A DNA stretch of 64,000 bases from Vanrija pseudolonga. Its lineage: Eukaryota > Basidiomycota > Tremellomycetes > Trichosporonales > Trichosporonaceae. Below are positions 25,701-34,383 of this stretch, piece by piece; the first letter of the stretch is position 1; each line of letters starts with the position of its first letter. The notes below the pieces were generated by a model. The model did not search any database. It saw nothing but the letters and a program-made list of their open reading frames with translations, and was not told the DNA's origin. Made by a program: the position numbers and the translations under genes. The DNA is taken from contig NC_085849.1 of assembly GCF_020906515.1 (NCBI RefSeq), forward strand, positions 3,410,001 through 3,474,000, written 5' to 3'.

Positions 25701-26356
25701 TGAGCGCGCCAACGGGTACTACTCGCCTGCGGCCTACTTCCTCTCCAAGGTGCTGTTTGACATCATTCCGCTGCGTGTCATCCCGCCGTTTGTGCTCGGC
25801 TCGATCGTGTACGGCCTCGCGGGCCTCAACCCGGATGTCGCGAGCTTCTGGAAGTTTATCCTCATCCTGGTGCTGTTCAACCTGTCTGCTGCGGCGATCG
25901 TGCTCTTCCTGTCCGTCGCGATCGCCGACTCGGGCGTCGCAAACCTGCTGGGCTCGCTCGTGATGCTTTACAAGTGGGTTGTGATTGCGTTGAAGTTGCT
26001 AACCCCGCAGCCTGCTGTTCGCCGGCCTGCTCATGAACTATGACCGCGTGCCCCACGGCCTCAAGTGGATGCAGACGCTGTCGTTCTTCCACGCGGCGTA
26101 CGAGGCGCTGCTGGTCAACGAGCTGCGGTACCTGCAGCTCATTGAGCACAAGTTTGGGCTCGACATCCAGGTGCCGAGTGCTACAAGTGAGTTTGAGGCT
26201 GCGGAGAGCTGTGCTAACCCACCAGTCCTGTCATCGTTTGGCTTCCATGCCCAGGCGTTTTGGTTCCCGGACACGACGCTGCTGGTGGTCGTCTTTGGCG
26301 TCTTCATCATCGCATCGTACGTTGTGCTCGAGGTGTTTGTCAAGGAGCGGCGTTAG
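22748..26356 (+). CDS. ADP1: Adp1-like ABCG half-transporter with EGF-like lumenal domain
   Basis: Starts with a signal peptide ([18 protein letters not shown]). A Cys-rich segment follows with EGF-like modules ([44 protein letters not shown]), then a lumenal region, a membrane segment, the nucleotide-binding domain and a C-terminal six-helix membrane domain. ABC motifs: Walker [10 protein letters not shown], signature ISGGEKRR, Walker [13 protein letters not shown], and TIHQP. This order matches budding yeast Adp1 and its fungal kin. Exons: 22748-22906, 22953 onward, and later segments; introns are about 36-80 nt. One 36-nt intron near 24099-24134 lies inside the first membrane helix and has no stop in frame; removing it gives a clean helix (AACLLLWYLG). 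The C-terminus is VFVKERR. The transported substrate is unknown. Confidence 0.92.
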
Positions 26357-27038
26357 GTGTTAGGCAAGGACAGTGAGCTCCGGCATGTCTGCATACGATA
26401 CCTAGCGGGTGTACGAAGTAGATGGTCGCGAGGGAGTGGAGGAGGTGGCTGTCGAGACGGATGTCGAATGCAGCAGTAATTCTAGTAGACCAACCGCTCG
26501 GATGTGGTTATCGGTGGCTTGATCTGGCGTTGCTGGCTGAAACCGATCCCGGCTTCCGTTCCCGGCGGTTGTATCCAGCCTGGAGTGTGCCGTTTGACCC
26601 TGGAGCCGACCCCTGGCTGTCAAGTCTTGGCCACCGAGCCAGCTCGCGGCTTGCTTGCCGACGCTGCACTGCTGCTGCTGCTGCTTGCTGCCCAGGAGCC
26701 CGAGGTGTCCCCCCCCCGTCCATCCGTCGGTCCGTCGTCGTGTCGCAACAATCACGCGCCGCAGCAAACTCGAGCTGGCGGTGCAAAACAGTCAGCGTCA
26801 CAGTCATCAATTGCTCATTCATCATACGCCGAAACAAGACAACACGACGGGCGTCGACTCCACTCCACACTCAGCTACCCCTTGATAATCGCTGCGCCGT
26901 CGTCGTGGACACATCGGCGACTTGCCATTGCATCGCATCGCACATCGCAAACTCGACTCTCCACCCCACCCTTCTTCACCACGCCACCACCGTCCCAACA
27001 CCCCACAGAGCGGCGGTCCACCCAGCCGCCAACACAAA
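26357..27038 (+). promoter_or_regulatory. Intergenic, presumed promoter of the MFS gene
   Basis: 682 bp between two plus-strand genes. The part next to the MFS gene (about 26930-27038) is C/CA-rich, like other leaders in this window. Overlapping frames in it have no recognisable domain. Confidence 0.4.
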
Positions 27039-29379
27039 ATGCTCCCCCGGGATACCCCATCAACACCAACGAGCGCAACCGCGCCGCGGCCCAAGTCTAC
27101 AGCGCCAACAACGGCGCAGAGCACGTCGCGCCCGCCGCTCAACCACCACGCGTCGGCGGCCTCGCTGACCCGCTCGCGCGCGACCTCGCCCACGCGTGTG
27201 GTCCGCCGCGACTCGGAGCAGAGCGAGAGCTCTAGCTCGTCGGGCGACTCGGCGGCCGACGCGGCTGTGCGCGAGGCTATTGGGGAGGAGAGGGAGCGCG
27301 GGTTGGAGGAGACGCTGGAGCAGCTGGGTTTTGGTGAGTGCGCGCCGACCGAGGCGAGCGTGGGGCTGGACCCCGCCATGTAATCGCGCTGCAGCCGTGG
27401 GACATGACCCAGTGAGGTGCTGACTCCCCCAGGCCCGTACCAGTGGAGACTGTTCGCCCTGTGCGGCTGCGGCTGGATGTCGGACAACGCGGCGCTCGTG
27501 TGCGTCGCTGTCATCCTCCCGCGCGTGCGCATACACTGGGACTTGAGCGAGAAGCTCGTTGGCGTGCTGAGCGCGAGCACCATGGCGGGGGTGAGTGGAG
27601 CGAGGTGTGATGGGGGTGGAGTGGCGATGGGTAACGGTGCTGACACTGTGCTCCCAACTTCCGACTCACGATGGTTGTTTCACCCTTTGCCGTTCGCTCG
27701 CTGCGCTCGCTCGTGCAGATGATGGCCGGATCGGTCGCATGGGGCGTCGTGTCCGACCTCGCTGGCCGCGCGCTGCCGTTCAACGCGACCCTCCTCCTCA
27801 CGGCCGTCTTCACCATCTCGGCGAGCTTCAGCCCCAGCTTCCTCGTCCTCTGTTTCTGGATGTTCTGCATGGGCACGGCGGTTGGGTGAGCTGCTCGCCG
27901 TGGACGAGACGCTGACGCCTCCAGTGGCTCCATGCCCACCGACGGAACCCTCTTCATTGAGAACCTGCCCCACTCGAAGCAGTACCTCCTCACGGTTCTC
28001 TCCCTCTTCTTCAGCTTTGGCGCCGTCGTGTCCTCGCTGATCGGGTATGCCCTCCTCCCTGGCGCGAGCTGTATCGCGCACGAGGGATGCGATATCAAGG
28101 GCGGAGATAACAATGGCTGGAGACATGTCCTGCTGGGCTTGGGGTGTATCGTGAGTTGGCGCCACGGTAAACGGCTGACTGACCCCCAGAACCTCCTCTG
28201 TGCGCTCTCCCGCGTCGTGCTCTTCCGCCTGCACGAGTCGCCGCGTTTCCTCGTCTCCAACGGTCGCGAGCAAGAAGCCGTGGTCGTTCTCCGCGCTATT
28301 GCAAACTTCAATGACAACACCATCGACATTCAGCGCGACGACGTCCGCCAGACGGAGCAGACGACGCTGGACCCCGTCTCCACCGCCGTCGTCGACACGA
28401 ACGGCGTCGCCCGCGACCCCGAGGAGCAGCACTCGCTGATCAACGGCCACCGCGACGAGGACGGGTTCATTGAGAACCCTCCGCATTACGAGGGTGTGCC
28501 CGGCGACGACATGTACAGTGTCCCACCGTCCGAGCTCCCGTCCCCTGTCCACCACCGCCGCCGAAAGCACCACCCTCACCACCAGCAACAGTACCACGGC
28601 AGATGGGCGTGGTTACACAAATGGATCGCCCAGGTCGCCCGGCTGTTTACGCCAAAGTGGCGCAGAACGGTCATTCTCATGTGGATCATCTGGGGAGCAA
28701 TGTCATTAGGTGGGTCTGGGTGTGGGGCGGGGCGTTACTGACAAAACCAGCATACACCATGTTCAACGTCTGGCTACCAACAGTGCTCGAGATGAAGCAG
28801 AAGGAGGGCACCGACAAGATCAAGGGGTCGTTGAATGACGTCGTGTTGTACGCGCTCGCGGGCTGCCCGGGCTCAGCAGTGAGTTGCGAGAGCCTTGTAC
28901 CTCAGCTCACCCTCAGATCGGCGCGTACATGATTCAGACCAAGCTGGGTCGCCGCAAGAGTCTGGCGCTGTGCACCCTCGCCACCTGCATCTCAGTCTTT
29001 GCCTTCATCCCCGTCACGGCCAAGTCGGCCATGGTGGTGAGCTCAATGTTCATCTCACTCACCGGAACGGCAATGTACGCCGTGTTGTGTGAGTTGCCGT
29101 GGTCCGCTGGTCCGAGGTCACTACTGACACGCACGCACAGATGGCATGACGCCCGAGACATTCAACACGAGCATCCGCGGGACAGCATGCGGCACTGCCG
29201 CAGCCATCTCGCGTCTCACCGGCGTCATTGCCCCGGTTCTCGCCGGCTTCCTGCTGTCGATCCACCACAGCTTGCCGCTGTACGTCTCTGCGATTGTGTA
29301 CATGATCACCGTTGGGTGTTCATTAGGCCTTCCAAAGGGACGCAACAAGGGCAGTGGCGGCGGGGCCGTCATGCACTAG
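27039..29379 (+). CDS. SV2/SVOP-like MFS transporter
   Basis: About eight exons separated by short introns. After a disordered Ser/Thr-rich N-terminus of about 100 residues comes GPYQWRLFALCGCGWMSDNA, then helix 2 and VVSDLAGRALPFNATLLLTA, which carries the MFS loop 2-3 motif. Next is GGSMPTDGTLFIENLPHSKQ, the hallmark of fungal SV2/SVOP-like carriers. A large hydrophilic middle loop (about residues 330-430, His-rich HHRRRKHHPHHQQQ) separates the two six-helix halves. The second half contains GAYMIQTKLGRRKSLAL and ends in SLGLPKGRNKG. It is a plasma- or internal-membrane carrier; the substrate is unknown, and homologues are often annotated as sugar or organic-anion transporters. The start at 27039 (AAAATG) is the first ATG in frame with the conserved part that follows a leader-like sequence. 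Confidence 0.88.
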
Positions 29380-29759
29380 ACGCTGGCGTCGCCTTTATAG
29401 AGCTTTTGCCGACTGGCGCCGCCACGGCGACGGTCGTATGTATCACGACTTATTGCTTGTTGAGGGATGTGGGGCAGTTTGTTGTGCACGGGCCGTCGCT
29501 CAACACGCATGCTGGCTGGCTGGGACGCCTGGACGCCTCGCGCCTCGTTGCTCGCTCGCTCGCTCGCTCGCCACCGCCCCGAGCGCGCGCGCCGTCCGTC
29601 GCCCCCCGCGTGCGCCCCCCCTTCCTTCCACCCGGACAACAAACAGATCCACTGTTGACACAAACACTCAACCCCCGGTCAACTACTCTTCTTCTTCCAC
29701 TCCCTCTTCTTCGTCTCCACTCTTCTCTTCCTCCCCAACAACACATCCGCTCACACACA
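29380..29759 (+). promoter_or_regulatory. Intergenic with pyrimidine-rich leader
   Basis: 380 bp. The last 120 bp (about 29640-29759) are CA- and CT-rich (CTTCTTCTTCC, TCTTCTCTTCC) and run directly into the ATG of the basic protein gene, the usual look of a strong fungal promoter and leader. There is a GCTC repeat (GCTCGCTCGCTCGCTCGC) near 29550-29571. Confidence 0.45.
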
Positions 29760-30893
29760 ATGGCACGCACAACAGCCTCAACTTCAAAGGTACGCCAAGA
29801 CACCACTGACACCGAGACGGTCAGCCGCGGCTTGCGTTTGTTGTCCGCCTCGCCACTGACGTTTGTGTTTGCGTGCAGGTCAAGCCCAAGGAGGATAAGC
29901 CCAAGAAGGTGTCGTCTGCCGCCGCCGCCGACAAGGACAAGCACAAGGCTACTACCGCCGCCGCCGCGGCCAAGGTGGCCAAGGCGGCGGCCGCGACGAC
30001 GACCAAGGGCACGGCGCGGACCACCGCCGCGGCGACTAAGAAGGCTGAGGCTGAGGCCGCCGCCGCCGTCGCCGTCGCCGCCAAGCCCAAGGTCGCGAAG
30101 GAGGCCAAGGTGAAGGCGGACAAGGAGCCCAAGGCGGACAAGGAGCCCAAGACCAAGGAGTCGACAAAGGCGGACAAGGAGCCCAAGACCAAGGAGACCA
30201 AGGCCAAGCCCGCTGCTGTGCCCAAGGTGACGGTGACCAAGCCCAAGAAGGAGAAGGAGGAGAAGGAGAAGAAGGCCGCCGCGCCGAAGACTCCGGCCAA
30301 GGCGGCCGCCGCAGCCGACACGAAGCGCTCGTCGGCGCCATCACCGGCGCCGGAGGCCCTCTTCCTCGGCAAGGCGAAGGCGCTGGCGGTCAGCGTCGCA
30401 GGCGACGAGTTCACCGCCGAGCCACGGCTCATGACCTCTGGGTGAGTGGGTGTGGGTGGGGCGAAAGCTGACAGGCAGCAAGATGGGCTGGAGCGGGACC
30501 AAGAAGACCAAGGTCGAGGTTGGGGACGACGAAGTGGACGTGCAGGTGAGCTAGGGTGTCGATGATATCAGCTTGCGCCAGATCACGGTCAACGTCCTCG
30601 TCGTCAAGAAGCCCAAGGCCAAGGCGGAGCCCAAGAAGAAGAAGGAGAAGAAGGAGGCTGTTGCGGCGCCGGCGGAGACGCACCACGACGACGAGCATGA
30701 GCCCGAGCACGCCGACGACGAGCACGAGCACGACCATGACCACGACCACGAGGACGACGAGCACAGCGACGACGCACCGGCAGAGGGTGGTGCGAGCAGC
30801 AGCTCGCCCAAGAAGGCGACGACGTACCGCTCGTCCTCGGCCACCAAGAAGCGCAAGCTCGTCGTCGCGGGTGATGGCTCGGACAGCGAGTAG
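29760..30893 (+). CDS. Lys/Ala-rich basic protein, probably nuclear
   Basis: Four exons (29760-29789, 29879-30441, 30479-30545, 30582-30893) give about 323 aa; the last junction is the least certain. The N-terminal 185 residues are almost only Lys, Ala, Pro, Glu and Thr, with KADKEPK-type repeats, recalling linker-histone tails. A short ordered-looking block follows (PEALFLGKAKALAVSV, then GKMGWSGTKKTKVEV and DVQITVNVLVV). After it come an acidic His/Asp/Glu-rich stretch (residues about 235-275) and a final basic patch TKKRKLVV, a likely nuclear localisation signal. No winged-helix H1 domain was seen, so it is not called histone H1. It could be a chromatin or nucleolar protein. Its strong promoter-like leader suggests high expression. 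Confidence 0.7.
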
Positions 30894-31125
30894 GGCGGGT
30901 GTGTGTTCTTCGAGTCGTAGGGGGCTTTGTGGTGCGTGATGCCAGTGATGACATGTGATGTGCGTATTGTTTGTGTACCTGTGAGGAGCAGTGGGGGTAC
31001 GCACGATCGACCCAGAGTGATCGACGCCGCCTCAACCCCGACTTTGTGTCCAGCTCGCCACGCCCCGCGCCGCCGCCGCGGGCCACTCTAAAAACCACAG
31101 CCGCCTAGGCCGCTGCGCTCTGCTA

Positions 31126-31197
31126 CTTCCCGACGGGGAATCGAACCCCGATCTCCCGCGTGACAAGCGAGCATACTGACCGTTATACGATCGAGAA
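31126..31197 (-). tRNA. tRNA-Asp (anticodon GTC)
   Basis: 72 nt on the minus strand with no intron. The acceptor stem TTCTCGA pairs with TCGGGAA (one G-T wobble), followed by discriminator G. The anticodon loop reads CTTGTCACG, the variable region is short, and the T arm contains GGGGTTCGATTCCCC (B box). The sequence closely follows eukaryotic tRNA-Asp. It lies between the basic-protein gene and the E2 gene, each 230-350 bp away, in the opposite orientation to both. Confidence 0.96.
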
Positions 31198-31542
31198 GGT
31201 AAGTGATGGTGCGAGCGAGGTGCTCGGTGCGAGGATGTGCCGCCACGCGTGCGCCCGGGCGCCACTGATGGAGGGCTACTTTTTATCCGGCCACCCCCTT
31301 TAACTGCACCGCGCCACCATCCCTCGATCAGCAGCAGCCTTTGTGATGGCCGCTGGAGCGAGCAAGTGCGTGCCATGACGAAACGATCAGTCGGTGTGCC
31401 TTCCTCGCAACTCTCACTCGCGCGACACACGGTACAAATATCTCGCCTTTCTCTCCATCTCCATCTCGTCCTCTAACCTACCGCCGAGCTACTCATACCA
31501 GCTCAGCAGCTCAAGCCCCACCCCCACACACCGACACACACA
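31198..31542 (+). promoter_or_regulatory. Shared upstream region of tRNA-Asp (-) and E2 gene (+)
   Basis: 345 bp. It contains a TACAAATATCTC stretch at about 31432-31443, roughly 100 bp before the E2 ATG and a TATA-like candidate, then a CT/CA-rich leader ending in ACACACA just before the ATG. Confidence 0.4.
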
Positions 31543-32754
31543 ATGCCGCCCGCCGCCCGCGCCAACGCAGGCTCCGCCACCCCGCCGTACCCCCCTTCCC
31601 GTCCGGGCTCGAGCAAGCCCGGCACGCCGGCCGTCTCGGCGACGGCCAACAGCTCGCTCCTGCTGAGGAAGCAGCTGCGTGGTGAGTAGTGCGGGGTCGG
31701 CGCGCACGCGAGCGGCCTCGCCGACCGACGCGCGCGCGCCGACCCACCCGGTCACGCGCGCCCCGCCCGCTCACACCGTCCCAGACCTCCAGAAGAACCC
31801 CGTCGACGGATTCTCGGCCGGCCTGGTCGACGACGACAACATCCTCGAGTGGCAGATCGTCATCATGGGGTGCGTGTGGTGTGCTTGCGTGCGCAGACTG
31901 AGTGAGCTGACGCCGTGCCCGTGCCATCTGCTTGCCCTTGCTCCGTGCCCACGCTCAACGACGCGTTGCCCTGCCATTGCCTTCCTCGTGGCTCGACGTG
32001 CTCGTCGCCTTGCCCCTGCTCACTTACCCTTCGCTCTCGCCGCCCCATCACCCCGCCCATCACCCCCATCACCCACACAGCCCCGCCGACACGCTCTACG
32101 AAGGCGCCATCCTCAAGGCGCGACTCATCTTCCCCGCCGTGCGTAGCTGCCGGCCCCACTAGGTCACGCCAGCTAACACCTCGCCCAGGAGTACCCGATC
32201 CTCCCGCCAAAGATGGTGTTTGACAGCGAGATGTGGCACCCGAACGGTAAGACAGCCGGGTCGCGTGATCGATGGCCGGCGCCAAGTCGCCGATCCATCC
32301 AGGCCCAGCTCGGCTCGCTGACGCACTCCAGTATACAACAATGGCAACAAGAAGGGCGAGGTGTGCGTGTCGATCCTGGTGAGTGCTGCGGTGTTGTCTC
32401 GGATGATAGCTGATACCCGAAGCACGCGCCGGGAGAGGACGAGTGGGGATACGAGGACGCCGGAGAGCGGTGGCTGCCGGTCCACACGGTCGAGAGTGTC
32501 GTGAGTTAGCTGGTCGCGAGCGTAGCTCACACCCCAGCTCATGTCGGTCATCTCGCTCCTCTCCGCCGACGTCCCCGACCTCAACTCGCCAGCCAACGTC
32601 GACGCCGCCAAGGAGGTCCGCGAGAACTATGAGTGTGAGTGGCGCATGAAGCACGCTGCACGCCCCGTGCCTGAGGCTGACCTCATCATCTTCAGCGTAC
32701 AAGAAGAAGGTCAAGCGCCTCGCCCGTCGTTCTGCCGAGGAGGCTTACGACTAA
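31543..32754 (+). CDS. Ubiquitin-conjugating enzyme E2, UBE2G (Ubc7/Ubc15) type
   Basis: Seven or so short exons. The assembled protein contains the E2 core: LRKQLRDLQKNPVDGFSAGL, the ILEWQIVIMGP segment, YEGAILKARLIFP and EYPILPPKMVFDSEMWHPNVY. The active-site region GEVCVSILHAPGEDEWGYED is followed by ERWLPVHTVESVLMSVISLL and SPANVDAAKEVRENYE. The acidic insert just after the catalytic Cys (GEDEWGYEDAGERW) is typical of the Ubc7/UBE2G and Cdc34 group; GYE..ERWLPxHTVE is closest to UBE2G1 and fission yeast Ubc15. The product is a cytosolic or ER-surface E2 for Lys48-type chains. The N-terminal 40 residues (Ala/Pro/Ser-rich) are an extension. The last 13 bp of the CDS are also the first 13 bp of the 821-bp tandem repeat, so an extra copy of this gene end lies at 33563. 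Confidence 0.92.
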
Positions 32755-34383
32755 TTTTCGCTAATCGCCGTGGTTGTTCATTCGTTCGTGTCATATTAGG
32801 ATTCGTTTACATGGCAGATACTGCATGCATGGGCCCAGCCTATGCCCTAAACAGTTGTGGTGACGGTGATGGTGATTACACACAACAGCTATAGTATAGT
32901 ACAACTCGTCTCATCTCGCCGCCTTCATCCCAAACACAGAGTACACAAGAATCTTGTTCTTGCCCGACTTGACCACATGGCTCTGCAGCGTCATGTCGAT
33001 GATGTAGTGGGGGCGCACGCCCGACACCCTCGCGCCCATGAGTACCTCGTGAACGCGCACAGTGAGCTCCTTGATCCGATTGCGGGCCCGCTTGACCTCA
33101 TTGACGCCCCCGTGGATCGTAGGCAGGGCGGGCAGCATGATCTCAGCCTCGCTGTCCGACAGGATGGCTGGCCACGTCTGGCCGGGGTTGGCTGGGTCCT
33201 GGAGCTCGAGGACCATCTCCCATCGGCACGTCGCGTGGACGTGCTGCCTATCACCACACGACATGCAGTAGTCGAATTTGAACGAGTGGCGGCACCTGCG
33301 GCAGTAGAACACTGCCAGGTCGTTCTCGAAGGTTGGGAGGCCGCACGCCCGGACGCTGAGCACACGCGCCCGAACGCGGTACCGGTTGGGCACGGTGCTG
33401 TTGGCGAACGCCGAGGTGAGAGAGGTAGTTGGGTGGTCGATCTCGTCCATGTGCGTGGTGCCGACGTGGATCGTCGCTGGCTCGTCGGCCGGCAGAGGCG
33501 GGGGAAAGTCGGGGACACGAGGAGGAGGAGCAGGCAGCTCAACCGGCACCAACATAGGCATGGGCTTACGACTAATTTTCGCTAATCGCCGTGGTTGTTC
33601 ATTCGTTCGTGTCATATTAGGATTCGTTTACATGGCAGATACTGCATGCATGGGCCCAGCCTATGCCCTAAACAGTTGTGGTGACGGTGATGGTGATTAC
33701 ACACAACAGCTATAGTATAGTACAACTCGTCTCATCTCGCCGCCTTCATCCCAAACACAGAGTACACAAGAATCTTGTTCTTGCCCGACTTGACCACATG
33801 GCTCTGCAGCGTCATGTCGATGATGTAGTGGGGGCGCACGCCCGACACCCTCGCGCCCATGAGTACCTCGTGAACGCGCACAGTGAGCTCCTTGATCCGA
33901 TTGCGGGCCCGCTTGACCTCATTGACGCCCCCGTGGATCGTAGGCAGGGCGGGCAGCATGATCTCAGCCTCGCTGTCCGACAGGATGGCTGGCCACGTCT
34001 GGCCGGGGTTGGCTGGGTCCTGGAGCTCGAGGACCATCTCCCATCGGCACGTCGCGTGGACGTGCTGCCTATCACCACACGACATGCAGTAGTCGAATTT
34101 GAACGAGTGGCGGCACCTGCGGCAGTAGAACACTGCCAGGTCGTTCTCGAAGGTTGGGAGGCCGCACGCCCGGACGCTGAGCACACGCGCCCGAACGCGG
34201 TACCGGTTGGGCACGGTGCTGTTGGCGAACGCCGAGGTGAGAGAGGTAGTTGGGTGGTCGATCTCGTCCATGTGCGTGGTGCCGACGTGGATCGTCGCTG
34301 GCTCGTCGGCCGGCAGAGGCGGGGGAAAGTCGGGGACACGAGGAGGAGGAGCAGGCAGCTCAACCGGCACCAACATAGGCATG
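32742..34383. repeat. Perfect 821-bp tandem direct duplication (two copies)
   Basis: Copy 1 is 32742-33562 and copy 2 is 33563-34383, offset exactly 821 bp. All six-frame translations agree across the two copies, and I saw no difference by eye. Each unit starts with GGCTTACGACTAA, the last codons of the E2 gene. It continues through the short convergent 3' region and ends inside the last exon of POT1 at ...AACATAGGCATG. There is no obvious microhomology at the junction and no mobile-element end. Either it is a very recent tandem duplication or it is an assembly artefact. Confidence 0.95.
32911..33562 (-). pseudogene. Orphan second copy of the POT1 C-terminal (OB3) exon
   Basis: This is the minus-strand POT1 tail contained in repeat copy 1, equivalent to codons 866-1082 of POT1 including the stop. 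It lacks the upstream exons. The frame stays open across the repeat junction up to an ATG at 33615, so a 234-codon frame exists whose first 18 codons read the reverse complement of the E2 gene end and 3' region. It contains the CRRCRHSFKFDYCMSCGD zinc-site segment. Whether it is transcribed is unknown. With no promoter of its own visible, it is treated as a partial gene copy. Confidence 0.75.

Noticed and set aside
26422-27235. Two plus-strand frames of 243-248 codons before the MFS gene
   Set aside because: Leader and promoter sequence read in other frames; the conserved transporter start lies at 27039 in a different frame.
32790-32815. ATATTAGGATTC near POT1 as telomere-like repeat
   Set aside because: Single occurrence of TTAGG without a repeat series; coincidence.
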